DNA from: Polymyxa betae
Taxonomy: Eukaryota > Endomyxa > Phytomyxea > Plasmodiophorida > Plasmodiophoridae
Reading direction: 5' to 3'
Assembly (NCBI GenBank): GCA_003693705.1
Contig: RBZT01000859.1
Coordinates: 1 to 27,473, forward strand
DNA: 27,473 nt
The first letter of the stretch is position 1, and each line of letters begins with the position of its first letter. Both the position numbers and the translations under genes were made by a program. Positions 8,515 through 17,877 of this stretch are shown here, piece by piece. Under the pieces are notes generated by a model. That model worked only from the letters and a program-made list of their open reading frames with translations. It did not search any database and was not told the origin of the DNA.

Positions 8515-9086
8515 TTAGATGATCCATCCATGCTGGCGAGCGACTCGATAGAAATCGTCTCGAGCCTGGCGCGCATCGTAGTCGTATTCAGGAAAGGGGT
8601 TGTGATGAGAGCCGAAGTCAACACGCCCATTGCCGGCTTCGAACAGCGACTGCAGCATGATGATGAGACTCTCACACGAGATGAACGGGCGCCATTGATC
8701 CTTCCCATTGCCTTCTGTAAGAATTTCCACACAAATCGAGCCATTAATGGTGACATGGCCAGTATGGAACTAAAGCAAATCTCAGATTCATTAGAGAATC
8801 GTCACGCTAAACCTACCTGGAATCGTGGCCGAATCACATGAACGAATGGCGGCGACAACGGGTAGTTGCTTGGGAATTCCATTTCCAAAACGATCTCATC
8901 CTCCTTTTTATATTTTTTTGCGAATTGCTTCAGATCTGCTTGCAATGGGTTGCCGAAATTCGTCGCCGGGAAAGTCAAGCGCCAATGATGGATGTTATTG
9001 TCGACGACTTCGATGATGAAGTTCTCGCATTGCTCCGATTGGGTCACCGTCTTCAGCTCGCGTTGCAGCAGCGACGTGCTCGACAT
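8515..9086 (-). CDS. UBE2Q-type ubiquitin-conjugating enzyme
   Basis: Exon 1 is 9086-8817, intron 8816-8770 (47 nt, GTAGGT to TTTTAG type), exon 2 8769-8515; 174 residues. The product transfers ubiquitin from E1 to substrates or E3. UBC features: MEFPSNYPLSPPFVHVIRPR (residues 69-88), the active-site region GHVTINGSICVEILTEG with Cys103, then W116 and the C-terminal GRVDFG and HGW blocks seen in UBE2Q. As in UBE2Q the classical HPN motif before the cysteine is missing. It is much shorter than animal UBE2Q (about 375-420 residues): only the catalytic domain is present. I chose the ATG at 9086; an upstream 10-codon frame (MNELFASVTE) ends just before it and could act as an uORF. Confidence 0.8.
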
Positions 9087-9284
9087 CTCCCCTACTCGGT
9101 TGCGTACGCTTCGGATTGTGACCACTATTCGGTGACTGAGGCAAAAAGTTCATTCATGGCTCGATTCCGGGCGCGGCTTTACCGAAGCTCCGATGGAATT
9201 CTACCGCTATTACTAATGTATTGCAAATATTAACTTTTTTACCAGATATTCTGTCAGCGGATTGGTGTGTTCTGGGAGTTTCTC

Positions 9285-10502
9285 TTACAGGAACGGATTC
9301 TGTGGATCATGATGGTTTGGAGGAGGTAGTGCCAGGAGAGGCTGTGGTGGTTGAGGGCCCTGCATCATCGGATAAGGTTGCTGCTGGTGCCAGCCAAGGC
9401 TCGCGCTCGTATCCTGCTTGCCAGCGGGAGCCATGGTTGGCGCCATCAACCAATCGTTATGAGTCAATGGTGGCCCCATGGCCCCATTCACGTATGGATG
9501 AGGCGGCGCGGCCGCCACCCCTCCATTCATAGTGGCCATTTGAATGTCAGCTTGGTCTTGGACCCTTACGTTAGCCATAGTCTTCTGCTGCTGTTGGTGT
9601 CGTTTCCTGTTGCCATTGTCATTCTCGTCGGTCGTTGCCGGGATCCATTCGAACGCGCTGGTGTCTTGTGGTAGCTTGGTTTCGAAGATGGAGGACAACG
9701 GGTCGAATGGATTGTCGGGGATGGCAGGATGACCTCCCCGATTAGGGGCAGTTGCAGCTTCCGATTTGCTTGACTTAATCGGCTGGTCGGTTACTTTCTT
9801 TCGAGGAGGCTCGATTGGCTTGATCTCATTGCTTTGGGATAATGATTCGGAAAGAGATATCGACCCCGAGGTTACTGTGGTTGTCGATGAAGAGGGCGAA
9901 TCAAGTGTTTGCTTGGTGGATGCTGGAGGAACGCTGTGAGCACGATTTTGAGGCGAATATGTTCCATTTCGATCGTAACGATGGCGCGAAATCGACGATC
10001 TGCGCTTAATCATAGAATTACTAAAGCCAGTCATGCGCGAGCGAGCTCGCTTAGCTGCGCTTCGTTCGTGATCCAGGCGCGCATCGTCTCCAAGCAGCTC
10101 CATTATATATTCGGCCTTCGAACGAACCTCCGCTCCTTTATCTTGGCCATGGATCAAGAATCGATATGAAAGTAGTAATTTGAATATGAATCGGCGCGTC
10201 TTCATGTCTTCGATAAATCGTCGGTTGCCATGACGTAAGCAAAACTCGACCAGCTGCAACGATTTGCGAACATGCATGACCTGGCCCTTGTCCTGCAACC
10301 GCTTCAGTAGCATTACCAGCACTGAATCGTAAAGTGTCGCATCTGTCATATCGTGACAAATTGCGAGCATCGTTCGTGACGACGGCGGCCATGGTTCGTT
10401 AGAAGTGGCATCGCGAACCCGGCGCTCGGCCGGGTTGTAATCTTTGATCGAGTTCTTGGCCGATCGGATCAGGTTTTTCAACCGATCTTTCATCAGCGAC
10501 AT
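9285..10502 (-). CDS. Epsin-like ENTH-domain endocytic adaptor
   Basis: A single 405-residue exon. Residues about 10-150 form an ENTH domain: ERRVRDATSNEPWPPSS, then a helical part ending DKGAEVRSKAEYIMELL, the typical end of the epsin ENTH fold that binds phosphoinositides at clathrin-coated buds. The rest is low-complexity Ser/Pro/Gln. It carries two NPF motifs (DNPFDPL at 264-266; QNPFL at 402-404, the very end), the ligand of EH-domain proteins such as Eps15. A PLLALPPP stretch near 388 may serve as a clathrin-box-like site, which is inference. No UIM motif was seen. Domain order and length fit fungal and protist epsins. It lies upstream of and on the same strand as the E2 gene (198 bp apart). 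Confidence 0.9.
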   Translation of the reverse strand: MSLMKDRLKNLIRSAKNSIKDYNPAERRVRDATSNEPWPPSSRTMLAICHDMTDATLYDSVLVMLLKRLQDKGQVMHVRKSLQLVEFCLRHGNRRFIEDMKTRRFIFKLLLSYRFLIHGQDKGAEVRSKAEYIMELLGDDARLDHERSAAKRARSRMTGFSNSMIKRRSSISRHRYDRNGTYSPQNRAHSVPPASTKQTLDSPSSSTTTVTSGSISLSESLSQSNEIKPIEPPRKKVTDQPIKSSKSEAATAPNRGGHPAIPDNPFDPLSSIFETKLPQDTSAFEWIPATTDENDNGNRKRHQQQQKTMANVRVQDQADIQMATMNGGVAAAPPHPYVNGAMGPPLTHNDWLMAPTMAPAGKQDTSASLGWHQQQPYPMMQGPQPPQPLLALPPPNHHDPQNPFL

Positions 10503-10749
10503 TCGCTGCCGCTATTTGGCTGAAACCTGGAGTGTTACGAACTACTCTAGAAATTTGGTCGGGTGACAGCGACAGTTCAGTGTGGGATACGCCGCTGCCC
10601 AAGGAAGGTCGCGAACCAGCCAGCTATGGGTCACACAGTCAGATTGTTGCATATTCCCGAACACCAAAAGATCTCTGCCCGTCTATTAGACGAAAGGGAA
10701 AGGGCTTTGGCAAGCAGCAGTCAGCCGTAGCCAAAACAATCACAGTTGT
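10503..10749. other. Spacer between epsin and the chitin-binding gene
   Basis: 247 bp without a gene; should hold the epsin promoter and the 3' end of the two-domain chitin-binding gene. No motif was recognised. Confidence 0.3.
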
Positions 10750-11714
10750 TTAGTGAATGAGAAGGGCAACAGCGACTAATGCAACAGATAGAATCAGTGG
10801 CAGTGACGACGCTGAAGATGCGTCAGCGTCAGCTTGGACCTTATAATCTGAGCTTGAGCCTGCTGCCAGCGATACTTGTATCGCTTTCAGGGGTGGCAAA
10901 GTCCAGGTCCCCTCGATGTACTTCTGGAATGAAGCGTCTTTAACGTTCTTTAACTCGCATCGCGTTTCATCCTTGTTGCAGGTCGCATTTGCATGGAATT
11001 GCTGACAGAAAGCGTTCGGGGATGGAGCATTGATACACACGTCGGCTGGATCTATCGATCCGTCCAAGGTTCTCGACAGAATATAAGTTCCTTTCTTTTG
11101 AGCCTGGACATAATCAGACGATGTGCCACAGAACCCTAAAGCAGAATCAGTATTTCAGGCTTCTTTATAAAAACCTGTAACTCACCGAATTTGCTGCAAT
11201 ACTTAACGGTGCCCAGTCCATCAGCGTTTACTGGGCAAGCCTGATTCGATTAAACTTTCTAGGATCCTTAACCGTCATTATTGCCTACCATATTTTGGAA
11301 GAATGGCCCACACCGGACTACGACGAGCTCGTAGTTCCCAGTTGGATTCAGATTGGCAGGTGGAATGTTGAACAATTCACAACGCGTATCGCTTTTGCTG
11401 CAAGTTGCTCCTGGGAAGATCTTGTTGCAGAATGCATTGGGATCCGGGCTATTGATACACACATCCCTTGGGTCTATAGATCCGTCTGTCGTTCGGCTGA
11501 AAATATAATGTCCTGAGGTTTGCTGTTGTTTATACGTATCAGAAGTTCCACAAAATCCCCATCTGGAGCAGTATTGCACGACGCCGGATACGCCATCTTC
11601 ATTATAAGGGCAGCCCTGCATACCGAAAAACGGCCCACATCGGGTGACGTCGGCCTTCGCCCAGGCTGCTAGTATGATAACCAAAGCAGCCTTGCCCAAC
11701 ATTCTCATTACCAT
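10750..11714 (-). CDS. Secreted two-domain hevein-like chitin-binding protein, probable GPI anchor
   Basis: Exons (minus) 11714-11289, 11240-11186, 11135-10750; introns 11241-11288 (48 nt) and 11136-11185 (50 nt). The 288-residue product starts with a signal peptide (MVMRMLGKAALVIILAAWAKA). Two tandem copies of one Cys-rich domain follow: RCGPFF..QGCPYN, QYCSRWGFCGTSDTY, then TDGSIDPRDVCIN, NAFC and TRCEL; the second begins VRCGPFFQNM, crosses the first intron, and repeats YCSKFGFCGTSSDY and DGSIDPADVCIN. The CS.(W/F)GFCGTS core resembles hevein/CBM18 chitin-binding modules, though the adjacent CC pair is missing. The end has a Ser/Ala spacer and a hydrophobic tail (LPLILSVALVAVALLIH), typical of a GPI signal. 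Chitin binding is inferred from the motif. Confidence 0.75.
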
Positions 11715-11824
11715 AGATGAGCCCACTCTCGAAGCCTTGATGATTGCAGATGGCACGCGAACCGCCTCCACGCGTGCCACTGACACCAGACGATAATGAT
11801 GCCCGCTGGCATACTGCAAACGTT
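11715..11824. promoter_or_regulatory. Shared 110-bp divergent promoter region of the chitin-binding pair
   Basis: The two paralogous genes start at 11714 (minus) and 11825 (plus), leaving only 110 bp for both promoters and 5' leaders. They are likely expressed together. No TATA box or named site was identified. Confidence 0.5.
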
Positions 11825-12430
11825 ATGATGAAGCTGATTGTTGGTGCCATCGTTGCCCTTGCTGCATCCGTCTACGGTCAGGACATTGTTGCTAGATGTG
11901 GTCCTTGGTACAACAACCAAGCCTGCCCGTTCAATGCAAACGGTCTCGGCGGCCAGCTTTACTGCACAAGGTACAAGATTGCTGCATTCAATTACGCCCA
12001 ATAATGACAATGGAGTAGGTTCGGTTACTGTTCGGCTGTAGCCTCGGAAGGATCTAGCAGCGGCACCTACACTCAAATGGAGAACAACTGTATTGAACAA
12101 GCCGACATGAACGCCTTCTGTAATAGTCAAGTATCAACACTCTGATGTCAATAAGAAAACGATGTTACTGATTCGTTGAATTAGCTCTCCGGCGCCACAT
12201 GCAGCTACGCTGAGAAGCGATGCCAGGTCACCGGTCTGGACCCGAAGAAGTTTGATGGTCTTTCAGGATCTGGGACGACAACCACGACAACCACTACCAC
12301 CGGCACCACCACCACTATGACCAGCTTGGATTCGAACGCGCCGCCCACAGCCAGCTCGTCGTCGATCGCTTACCCGCTGATCTTCCTGTTTACCATCGTC
12401 GCTATGATCGTTGGTGCTGTCAACTTGTAA
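11825..12430 (+). CDS. Secreted single-domain hevein-like chitin-binding paralog with membrane or GPI tail
   Basis: Exons 11825-11970, 12019-12130, 12185-12430; introns 11971-12018 (48 nt) and 12131-12184 (54 nt). The 167-residue product has a signal peptide (MMKLIVGAIVALAASVYG), then one domain with RCGPWYNNQACPFNANGL and YCTRFGYCSAV, a Cys pair in NAFC and TCSYAEKRC, a Thr-rich linker of about 15 residues probably O-glycosylated, and a hydrophobic tail (YPLIFLFTIVAMIVGAVNL). It is a paralog of each domain in the divergent neighbour but has lost the GFCGTS block. The first intron sits at the same place (after YCTR/YCSKF) as the intron inside domain 2 of the neighbour, which supports a common origin. 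An AATAAA at 12449-12454 may be its polyadenylation signal. Confidence 0.75.
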
Positions 12431-12565
12431 ATCTGTGAATATTGCAACAATAAAATCTTTTGTCATGTTTACCTATGAGCCCTTTGTCATTGCAAGAAGG
12501 AGGAGAGCGCTGTAATATGGGAATGGGACGGCTAAATGAGCCAGCGAGAATGAAGAGAATAGTTC

Positions 12566-12868
12566 GTAGCAGATTGCATCTAAATGGATATGGAGAGTCT
12601 GATAGGCCAAAAGACATGGGCATTAACAAGGCGGCGCAGCCTACATATCCAGTCGCCTTTATCGCAGTTCGCATCACATAGAGAAGAATCCGCTATGGAA
12701 TGGGATCAAATTTAATACAAATGCTTTGTAGCAGATTGCATTCAAATGGATATGGAGAGTCTGATATGCGAAAACATGGCATTTTGAAGGCGGCGCAGCC
12801 TATCTAGTCGCCTTTATCGCAGTTCGCATCACATTGAGAAGAATCCACTATGGAATGGGATCAAATTT
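12566..12868. repeat. Tandem duplication, units of about 148 and 141 bp
   Basis: 12566-12713 and 12728-12868 are near copies (both start GTAGCAGATTGCAT, share GGCGGCGCAGCCTA and end GGGATCAAATTT) at an offset of 162. Unit 1 has small extra insertions. No gene is evident here; it fills the space between the chitin-binding gene and the dephospho-CoA kinase. Confidence 0.75.
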
Positions 12869-12919
12869 GAGTTTTGGGTGGCAAAGTAAAATCGTGCGGA
12901 TTTTATCAGGGCGAATTGA

Positions 12920-13960
12920 ATGGTCGTAGCGGCGATCTTGGCGGGAGCTGTTGTTGCTACGATTCTGGCCGCTGTCGTCCATATCAGGTTTGGCCTGTAC
13001 CTGGTCGGCATCACAGGGTCGGTGGCATGGTATTCAAGTTTGGACGTCGCCCTTCATCTTGGCCGATTGATGTCGCTTTGTAGCGGAAAATCGACCTTCT
13101 GTGATGGTCTGCGACATGCCGGACAGAAAGTTATCGATCTAGACGAAATTACACATAAACTTCAGTTGCCTGTATGAGAGTAAACAGGCTTTTATAATAG
13201 CAATATGATTTATTTCAGATTTCCAAATCTTGGGTTTTCTTTCGGAAACGCTAACGCTGGTATCAGGGAACATCGACTTGGCATGCGATTCTGAAAGAGT
13301 TCTCCGGATGCTCCTCCCGAGAGTTGAATTTGCCCTTACTCGATCCCGTGACCAAAGCCATTAACAGAACGTCTTTATCACAGCTCGTATTTCAAGACAG
13401 GCGAAAGCTGAAGGCTCTTAACCGGATCATGCGCCTCCCCATCCTGAAAGAAATGCTCAGCCAGATGTTCCGAGCGTTCTTCGTTGATGGCTTCAAAGTT
13501 GTATATTTAGAGGCGCCTCTTCTTTTCGAATCAGGTGATGCTGTTGTAATTTTTTTTGCAATTTCTGGTTTTTTATTCTCAATCAAAGCGTATTTTCCAG
13601 TTTTATTATTTTAGCAATGTGATGATAATAAATTTCCTGTTAGGATTAAACTATATCTGCGATCTCTCTATAACAGTTGAGTCGCCGTTCAATGAGCAAA
13701 TGTCTCGAATCATACGCCGACTTTCTTGTAATGAGGCAGAAGCACGATCTAGAATTGAAGCACAAATGCCGCAATCAGAAAAGATGGCTCGCGCCGGTCT
13801 TGTTATTACGAATACGGGAACCAAGCAAGACTTACTTGATCGAGCTCTGTATCTGACACCTTTACTGAATCGTTTTTTGAACAAAGCTACAGTAGTCGTT
13901 TGGATCTTAGCTGCTTCAATATCGATGCCAATTGCTGCCTTATTGATTCGTTCTTCGTGA
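12920..13960 (+). CDS. Dephospho-CoA kinase, DCAKD type with membrane segments
   Basis: Exons 12920-13029, 13084-13171, 13267-13534, 13644-13960; introns of 54, 95 and 109 nt. The 260-residue product phosphorylates the 3'-hydroxyl of the ribose in dephospho-CoA, the last step of CoA synthesis. P-loop GITGSVACGKST (residues 30-41) is built across the first intron; VIDLDEITH, LPGTSTWHAILKEF, LEAPLLFESG (148-156), RIEAQMPQSEK and ITNTGTKQDL follow in family order. The usual HPxI motif reads LPIL here (123-126). The C-terminus has a hydrophobic segment (ATVVVWILAASISMPIAALL, 237-256), as in animal DCAKD. Unlike DCAKD, a second one precedes the P-loop (residues 2-21), which may be a membrane anchor or organelle signal. 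Start chosen as the ATG just before that segment. Confidence 0.85.
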
Positions 13961-14401
13961 ACATAACTGCTGTAAGTAAATGGATTCTTCGTGTTGCTTC
14001 ACGGCTTTCTTCGTTTTTTTTAAGCCTTTAGTTTAGTCATTAGTCTATATTGAAGTCTATTGAAGTTATTGCTTCCATAGACATTGTTGCTATAAATTCC
14101 AAAACGCAGTTGTGCTCTCTCTGGTGGTGGATGCACTCATGAGTAATGAGCTGCGTTGATGATTGTCACGCCTGACAGAGCACTATTCCCGAACATCATT
14201 ACATCCAGGGCTTGATCTTTTAGATCATCAAATAGCCGCTGTCAATGGGTGAGATAATAATGGCTCTGAAACTGGAAGTAGAGGGGTCCTGGAAGGTGGC
14301 GCTATGGATACCGCGCCGCCTATTGACAAATATCAACAAAGTAGTATAATTCAATCCAATCCATCGGATCGCCGCTGTACCGAGTCCTATTCTCTTGGAC
14401 G
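13961..14401. other. Intergenic region upstream of threonine deaminase
   Basis: About 440 bp without a gene. It contains the deaminase promoter and an AT-rich stretch at 14020-14100. Nothing else was recognised. Confidence 0.3.
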
Positions 14402-16348
14402 ATGGATTATCTTCTTGAAATTCTTCGCGCCCGAGTTTACGATGTCGCTATTGAGACGCCACTGCAGATCGCGCCTTTGCTTTCGAAGCGTCTTGAAAAC
14501 GAAGTCTTCCTCAAGCGTGAAGATATGCAACCGGTGAAAAGCTTCAAGATTCGCGGTGCTTACAACAAGATGGTCAACCTCGATCCGCTTGCTGCCGAGC
14601 GAGGCGTCGTTTGTGCCAGCGCTGGCAATCATGCTCAAGGAGTTGCATTATCTGCCAAAAAACTTCGTCTAAAAGCGATCGTAAGTTCTAAAATGTTTAC
14701 CAAATATTTTGCAAATAGAAGTCTAATACGATGATCAGATTGTGATGCCGAAAACAACGGCCCCGGTGAAGCTCCAGGCCGTCAAATCGTTCGGCGGCGA
14801 CTATGTTGAAATCGTCCTGCATGGGGAGACGTTCGCGGAAGCTCTGTCCCATTCCAAGCAACTCGAGGCTGATCGGGGCCTGACGTTCGTCCATCCCTAT
14901 GATGATCCTGCCGTCATCGTTGGCCAAGGCACCATCGGGATGGTAATCGTTCTTTATCTCTTTTCATTCTTAGCATCAATTCGTTGAAAACTTTTTAATT
15001 TTCTTAAAAAAAACTTCTCAATGCTTATCATAGCCTGCTAATTTTCTTTTTCTTTTTATATTTCTTTGCATGATGTTATCTTGCAACCTTTGTCTAGATG
15101 ACGTGTTCGTACTTAAAGAAATTTGTTTAAATCTCAGAAATTCCATTATTCAAGTTATCACTTTATTCTGTGAAATTTATCTTCCTTTTTTACAGGAAAT
15201 CCTACGACAATTCTCGAAACCCATACATGCTGTATTCATTGCTGTTGGTACGCTCTGTTGAAAGCGCTATATTGCTAAGATTTATCATTGCTAAGACTTA
15301 TCGTATCTGTCAGGCGGAGGTGGAATGCTGGCTGGGATCGCCACCTATATCAAACAGGTCCGTCCAGAGATCAAGATCATTGGCGTCCAGACCGTAGACT
15401 CGAATTCGATGGCCGCCTCCTTGAAGGCTGGCCAGCCTGTCGCCATCGAAGACGTGGGCATGTTCGCCGATGGCACCAGCATTCGTATGGTGGGCTCGGA
15501 GACATTACGCTTAGCTAAGCTCTACGTCGATGACCTAATCGAGGTCAGCTCATTTTCCTTCTGGTCCAGCATTCCCATTTCGTTTTCAGGTGACCACAGA
15601 TCAAGTGTGTGCGGCGTTGAAAGACGTTTTCCTGGATACCAGGACGGTGATGGAGCCTTCCGGGGCGATGTCGATCGCCGGCGCCAATTTGTACTGCCAC
15701 AAGAACCCTGAATTGAAAAACGCGAATCTGATCTGCGTCGCCTGCGGCGCGAATATCAACTTCGATCGGCTGAAATTCATCGTCGAGCGCTCTGAGCTGG
15801 GACAGGAACGTCTGCTATTGCTGGCGATTCGCCTTCGGCAACGCTCGCTGATCGAACTGCTGCGTTTGCTTCATCGCGCGATTCACGATCTCAGCTACGA
15901 TGGCGATCGCGTTCTGCTGGGCGTCTCCGTCGACGATTCCGAACAAGCCAACGCTGTTAAAGCCAGCCTTTCATCATACGATTTCGTCGATCTGACCGCT
16001 AACGAATATGGCAAAGTCCATCAAAGATATACGACCGGTAGCGTTCAAGCCGAAGCTGTAAAACTCATTCTTTCAATTATCGCAAAATTCATTCGTTGCC
16101 AGGTTGTGAGATTCGAGTTCCAGGAACGAACAGGAGCCGTCCTGCGCCTGCTCGAACGCATCTTCGAGGCGTCGTTCCAGATCGTCTCGGTGCATTACAG
16201 CTGCTCGGGTGGCGATGTCGCCCGCGTCCTGGTCAGTATCGATGGCGATCGGCGAACGTTCGTCGCCTTCTGCGAACAGCTGGGCAAGCCCTATCGCCGG
16301 TTCTTCGACGAGACTGACAACCCTGCCTATCGTCTCTTCAGCCACTAG
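14402..16348 (+). CDS. ilvA: Threonine deaminase (biosynthetic), PLP enzyme with ACT-like regulatory part
   Basis: Six exons: 14402-14680, 14739-14942, 15196-15247, 15314-15543, 15590-16057, 16103-16348; introns of 58, 253, 66, 46 and 45 nt; 492 residues. It converts threonine to 2-oxobutanoate and ammonia, the first step to isoleucine. The PLP lysine is Lys49 in PVKSFKIRGAYNKM; ASAGNHAQGVALSA (72-85), DDPAVIVGQGTIG, the GGGG phosphate loop formed across the third intron, and EPSGAMSIAGA follow. After residue about 320 come two ACT-like segments, the second starting VVRFEFQERTGAVLRLLE. That arrangement marks the allosterically controlled biosynthetic form, near the 514 residues of the bacterial enzyme. 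The last intron is 45 nt, in frame and free of stops, so it was called from its borders and the family alignment. No targeting peptide is seen. The second intron, at 253 nt, is unusually long here. Confidence 0.9.
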
Positions 16349-16616
16349 AAACCCTAAGCATAAACTCGTCCATGGCTTCTCAGCTGTAAATTGTGACTCG
16401 AATTCACGGCTGACGATTGCCATTCGATGATATCTCTCGACTCGCTGTTAACGTCGTCGCTCTTGGTTCTGACGTCGTTATTGCTGCTCACCCTCTCGCA
16501 TCACTTTGCCGCCGTCCAGCGCCAGCGCCATCCGGCTCCCATCCTGCGCTTCGTTGGCATTCGTCTGCGATTCGAAACCGCCACCGGATCCTGCTCGGCC
16601 ATCCTTCTGTTTCGAT

Positions 16617-17828
16617 ATGTCAGCGATTAACGCCGTCCAGCTGCGGTTCTGGCGCCTTCGACGAGGCTCTCAAAGCTTGTTGTCGAAAGCCAGCCGCTAT
16701 TGGAGCGCTTTCGGCGGCGTCCAACAGGTTTGCTTATCGTGCTTGTTTCCGGTTCTAGACCGCTTGTTCATGGACATCAACGCCGATCATTCCGACGGCT
16801 ACGATTACGAGATGTTTTTCGGCGTTTTGCAGATCATGATGGAGATCGATAGCTCTTTGAGCGACATCATCATCCAGCGATACTTTAAGTATACAGCCCA
16901 GATCGAAACCAATCTCGATACGATCGTCAACGGCGAAATGCATCGACGGAACCTTCGTCAATACTACGTCCAGATTTCGCTTCTGCAGAAACAATTCTAT
17001 CAAAACATCGCTCCGATCGTCACCGACGATCTGCGCGTTCCTCATCAGGAAATCAGCAACGCCAAGCTTCTTGCCAATAATGCCAGGCGATGGGCGTCAC
17101 TGAAATCGCTCCTGAGATTCGACATTGGTAGTGATGAGCGCGATCGGGCGATCTTGGACGTGTTCACGCAGATCGAGTTCAGTATGAAGTCCTGGTACGA
17201 CGCCCTGTTCTATATCTTCGACGATGCCCATTTCAAGGCCATGGCTTACGGCGCCGCCAACAATCACGAATTCCTGTCGGTCTGCTTGATCATGAAGCGG
17301 ATGGTCGATCGCCGCCCCGAGTTCATCGAATATGTGTGGAGCCAGTACGGCACGCTGCTGCTGAACTATTTCCGCGACGACCGGATCCGCTCGGAGATCG
17401 GCGATCACGATGGCATCGTCTCGTTGCTTTCGACACTGGTAGCACATGCGCTCCAGTCGAATGTGTCGCCCGAGAACATTCTGTCTCTAGGATCGTATTG
17501 GTTAAGGAAAGAGAAGGCGATCGTTCGCTGGTCGCCGAGATGGAATGGGTTATCGGTGGTCATGCCGGCGGTGCTTCTGGCGGTAGTTCCCGTCGTGTTT
17601 GTGATCGCTGAGCAAGATTCGATGCCAAATCATTTGAAGATGGCTATCGGTATATACAGCGCTTTGATGGCGTTCGCCACCTGGAGCGGGTTCAACAACA
17701 TTGAGAATCGCCTTAAAGCGCTACAACTGGTAAGTGAAAGACGACTCCGAGAACTACGCCATCGCGTTTTACAGGAAATCTATCGAGTTTCTGTCAAGCT
17801 AGAATCTAATTCGGGAAGAGATGCGTAA
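16617..17828 (+). CDS. Membrane protein of unknown family, two C-terminal TM helices
   Basis: From ATG 16617 the frame is open to the TAA at 17828. A 45-nt stretch near the end (17730-17774, GTAAGT to TTTTACAG) is a likely intron; skipping it removes 15 residues (final length about 388). The body is a long helical, acidic domain (DINADHSDGYDYEMFFGVLQ, then IIQRYFKYTAQIETNLDT). The end has two hydrophobic helices, LSVVMPAVLLAVVPVVFVIA (about 312-331) and LKMAIGIYSALMAFATW (about 340-356), and a basic tail. I do not recognise the family. The start is uncertain: a frame at 16427 encodes a strongly hydrophobic MISLDSLLTSSLLVLTSLLL segment and could be joined by an intron ending at the CAG before 16625, which would add a signal anchor. 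The gene begins within 80-270 bp of the threonine deaminase stop and ends 49 bp from the convergent tyrosinase-like gene. Confidence 0.6.
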   Translation: MSAINAVQLRFWRLRRGSQSLLSKASRYWSAFGGVQQVCLSCLFPVLDRLFMDINADHSDGYDYEMFFGVLQIMMEIDSSLSDIIIQRYFKYTAQIETNLDTIVNGEMHRRNLRQYYVQISLLQKQFYQNIAPIVTDDLRVPHQEISNAKLLANNARRWASLKSLLRFDIGSDERDRAILDVFTQIEFSMKSWYDALFYIFDDAHFKAMAYGAANNHEFLSVCLIMKRMVDRRPEFIEYVWSQYGTLLLNYFRDDRIRSEIGDHDGIVSLLSTLVAHALQSNVSPENILSLGSYWLRKEKAIVRWSPRWNGLSVVMPAVLLAVVPVVFVIAEQDSMPNHLKMAIGIYSALMAFATWSGFNNIENRLKALQLVSERRLRELRHRVLQEIYRVSVKLESNSGRDA

Positions 17829-17877
17829 TAAAGACATGAGGTTGGGCTGACAAATCGTCTTTTATATTGAAATCATA

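Noticed and set aside
11268-11290. Separate gene ending GNNDG at 11268 and a second gene starting downstream
   Set aside because: Splicing a 48-nt GT-AG intron (11241-11288) joins both halves into one protein with two matching domains, so they are one gene.
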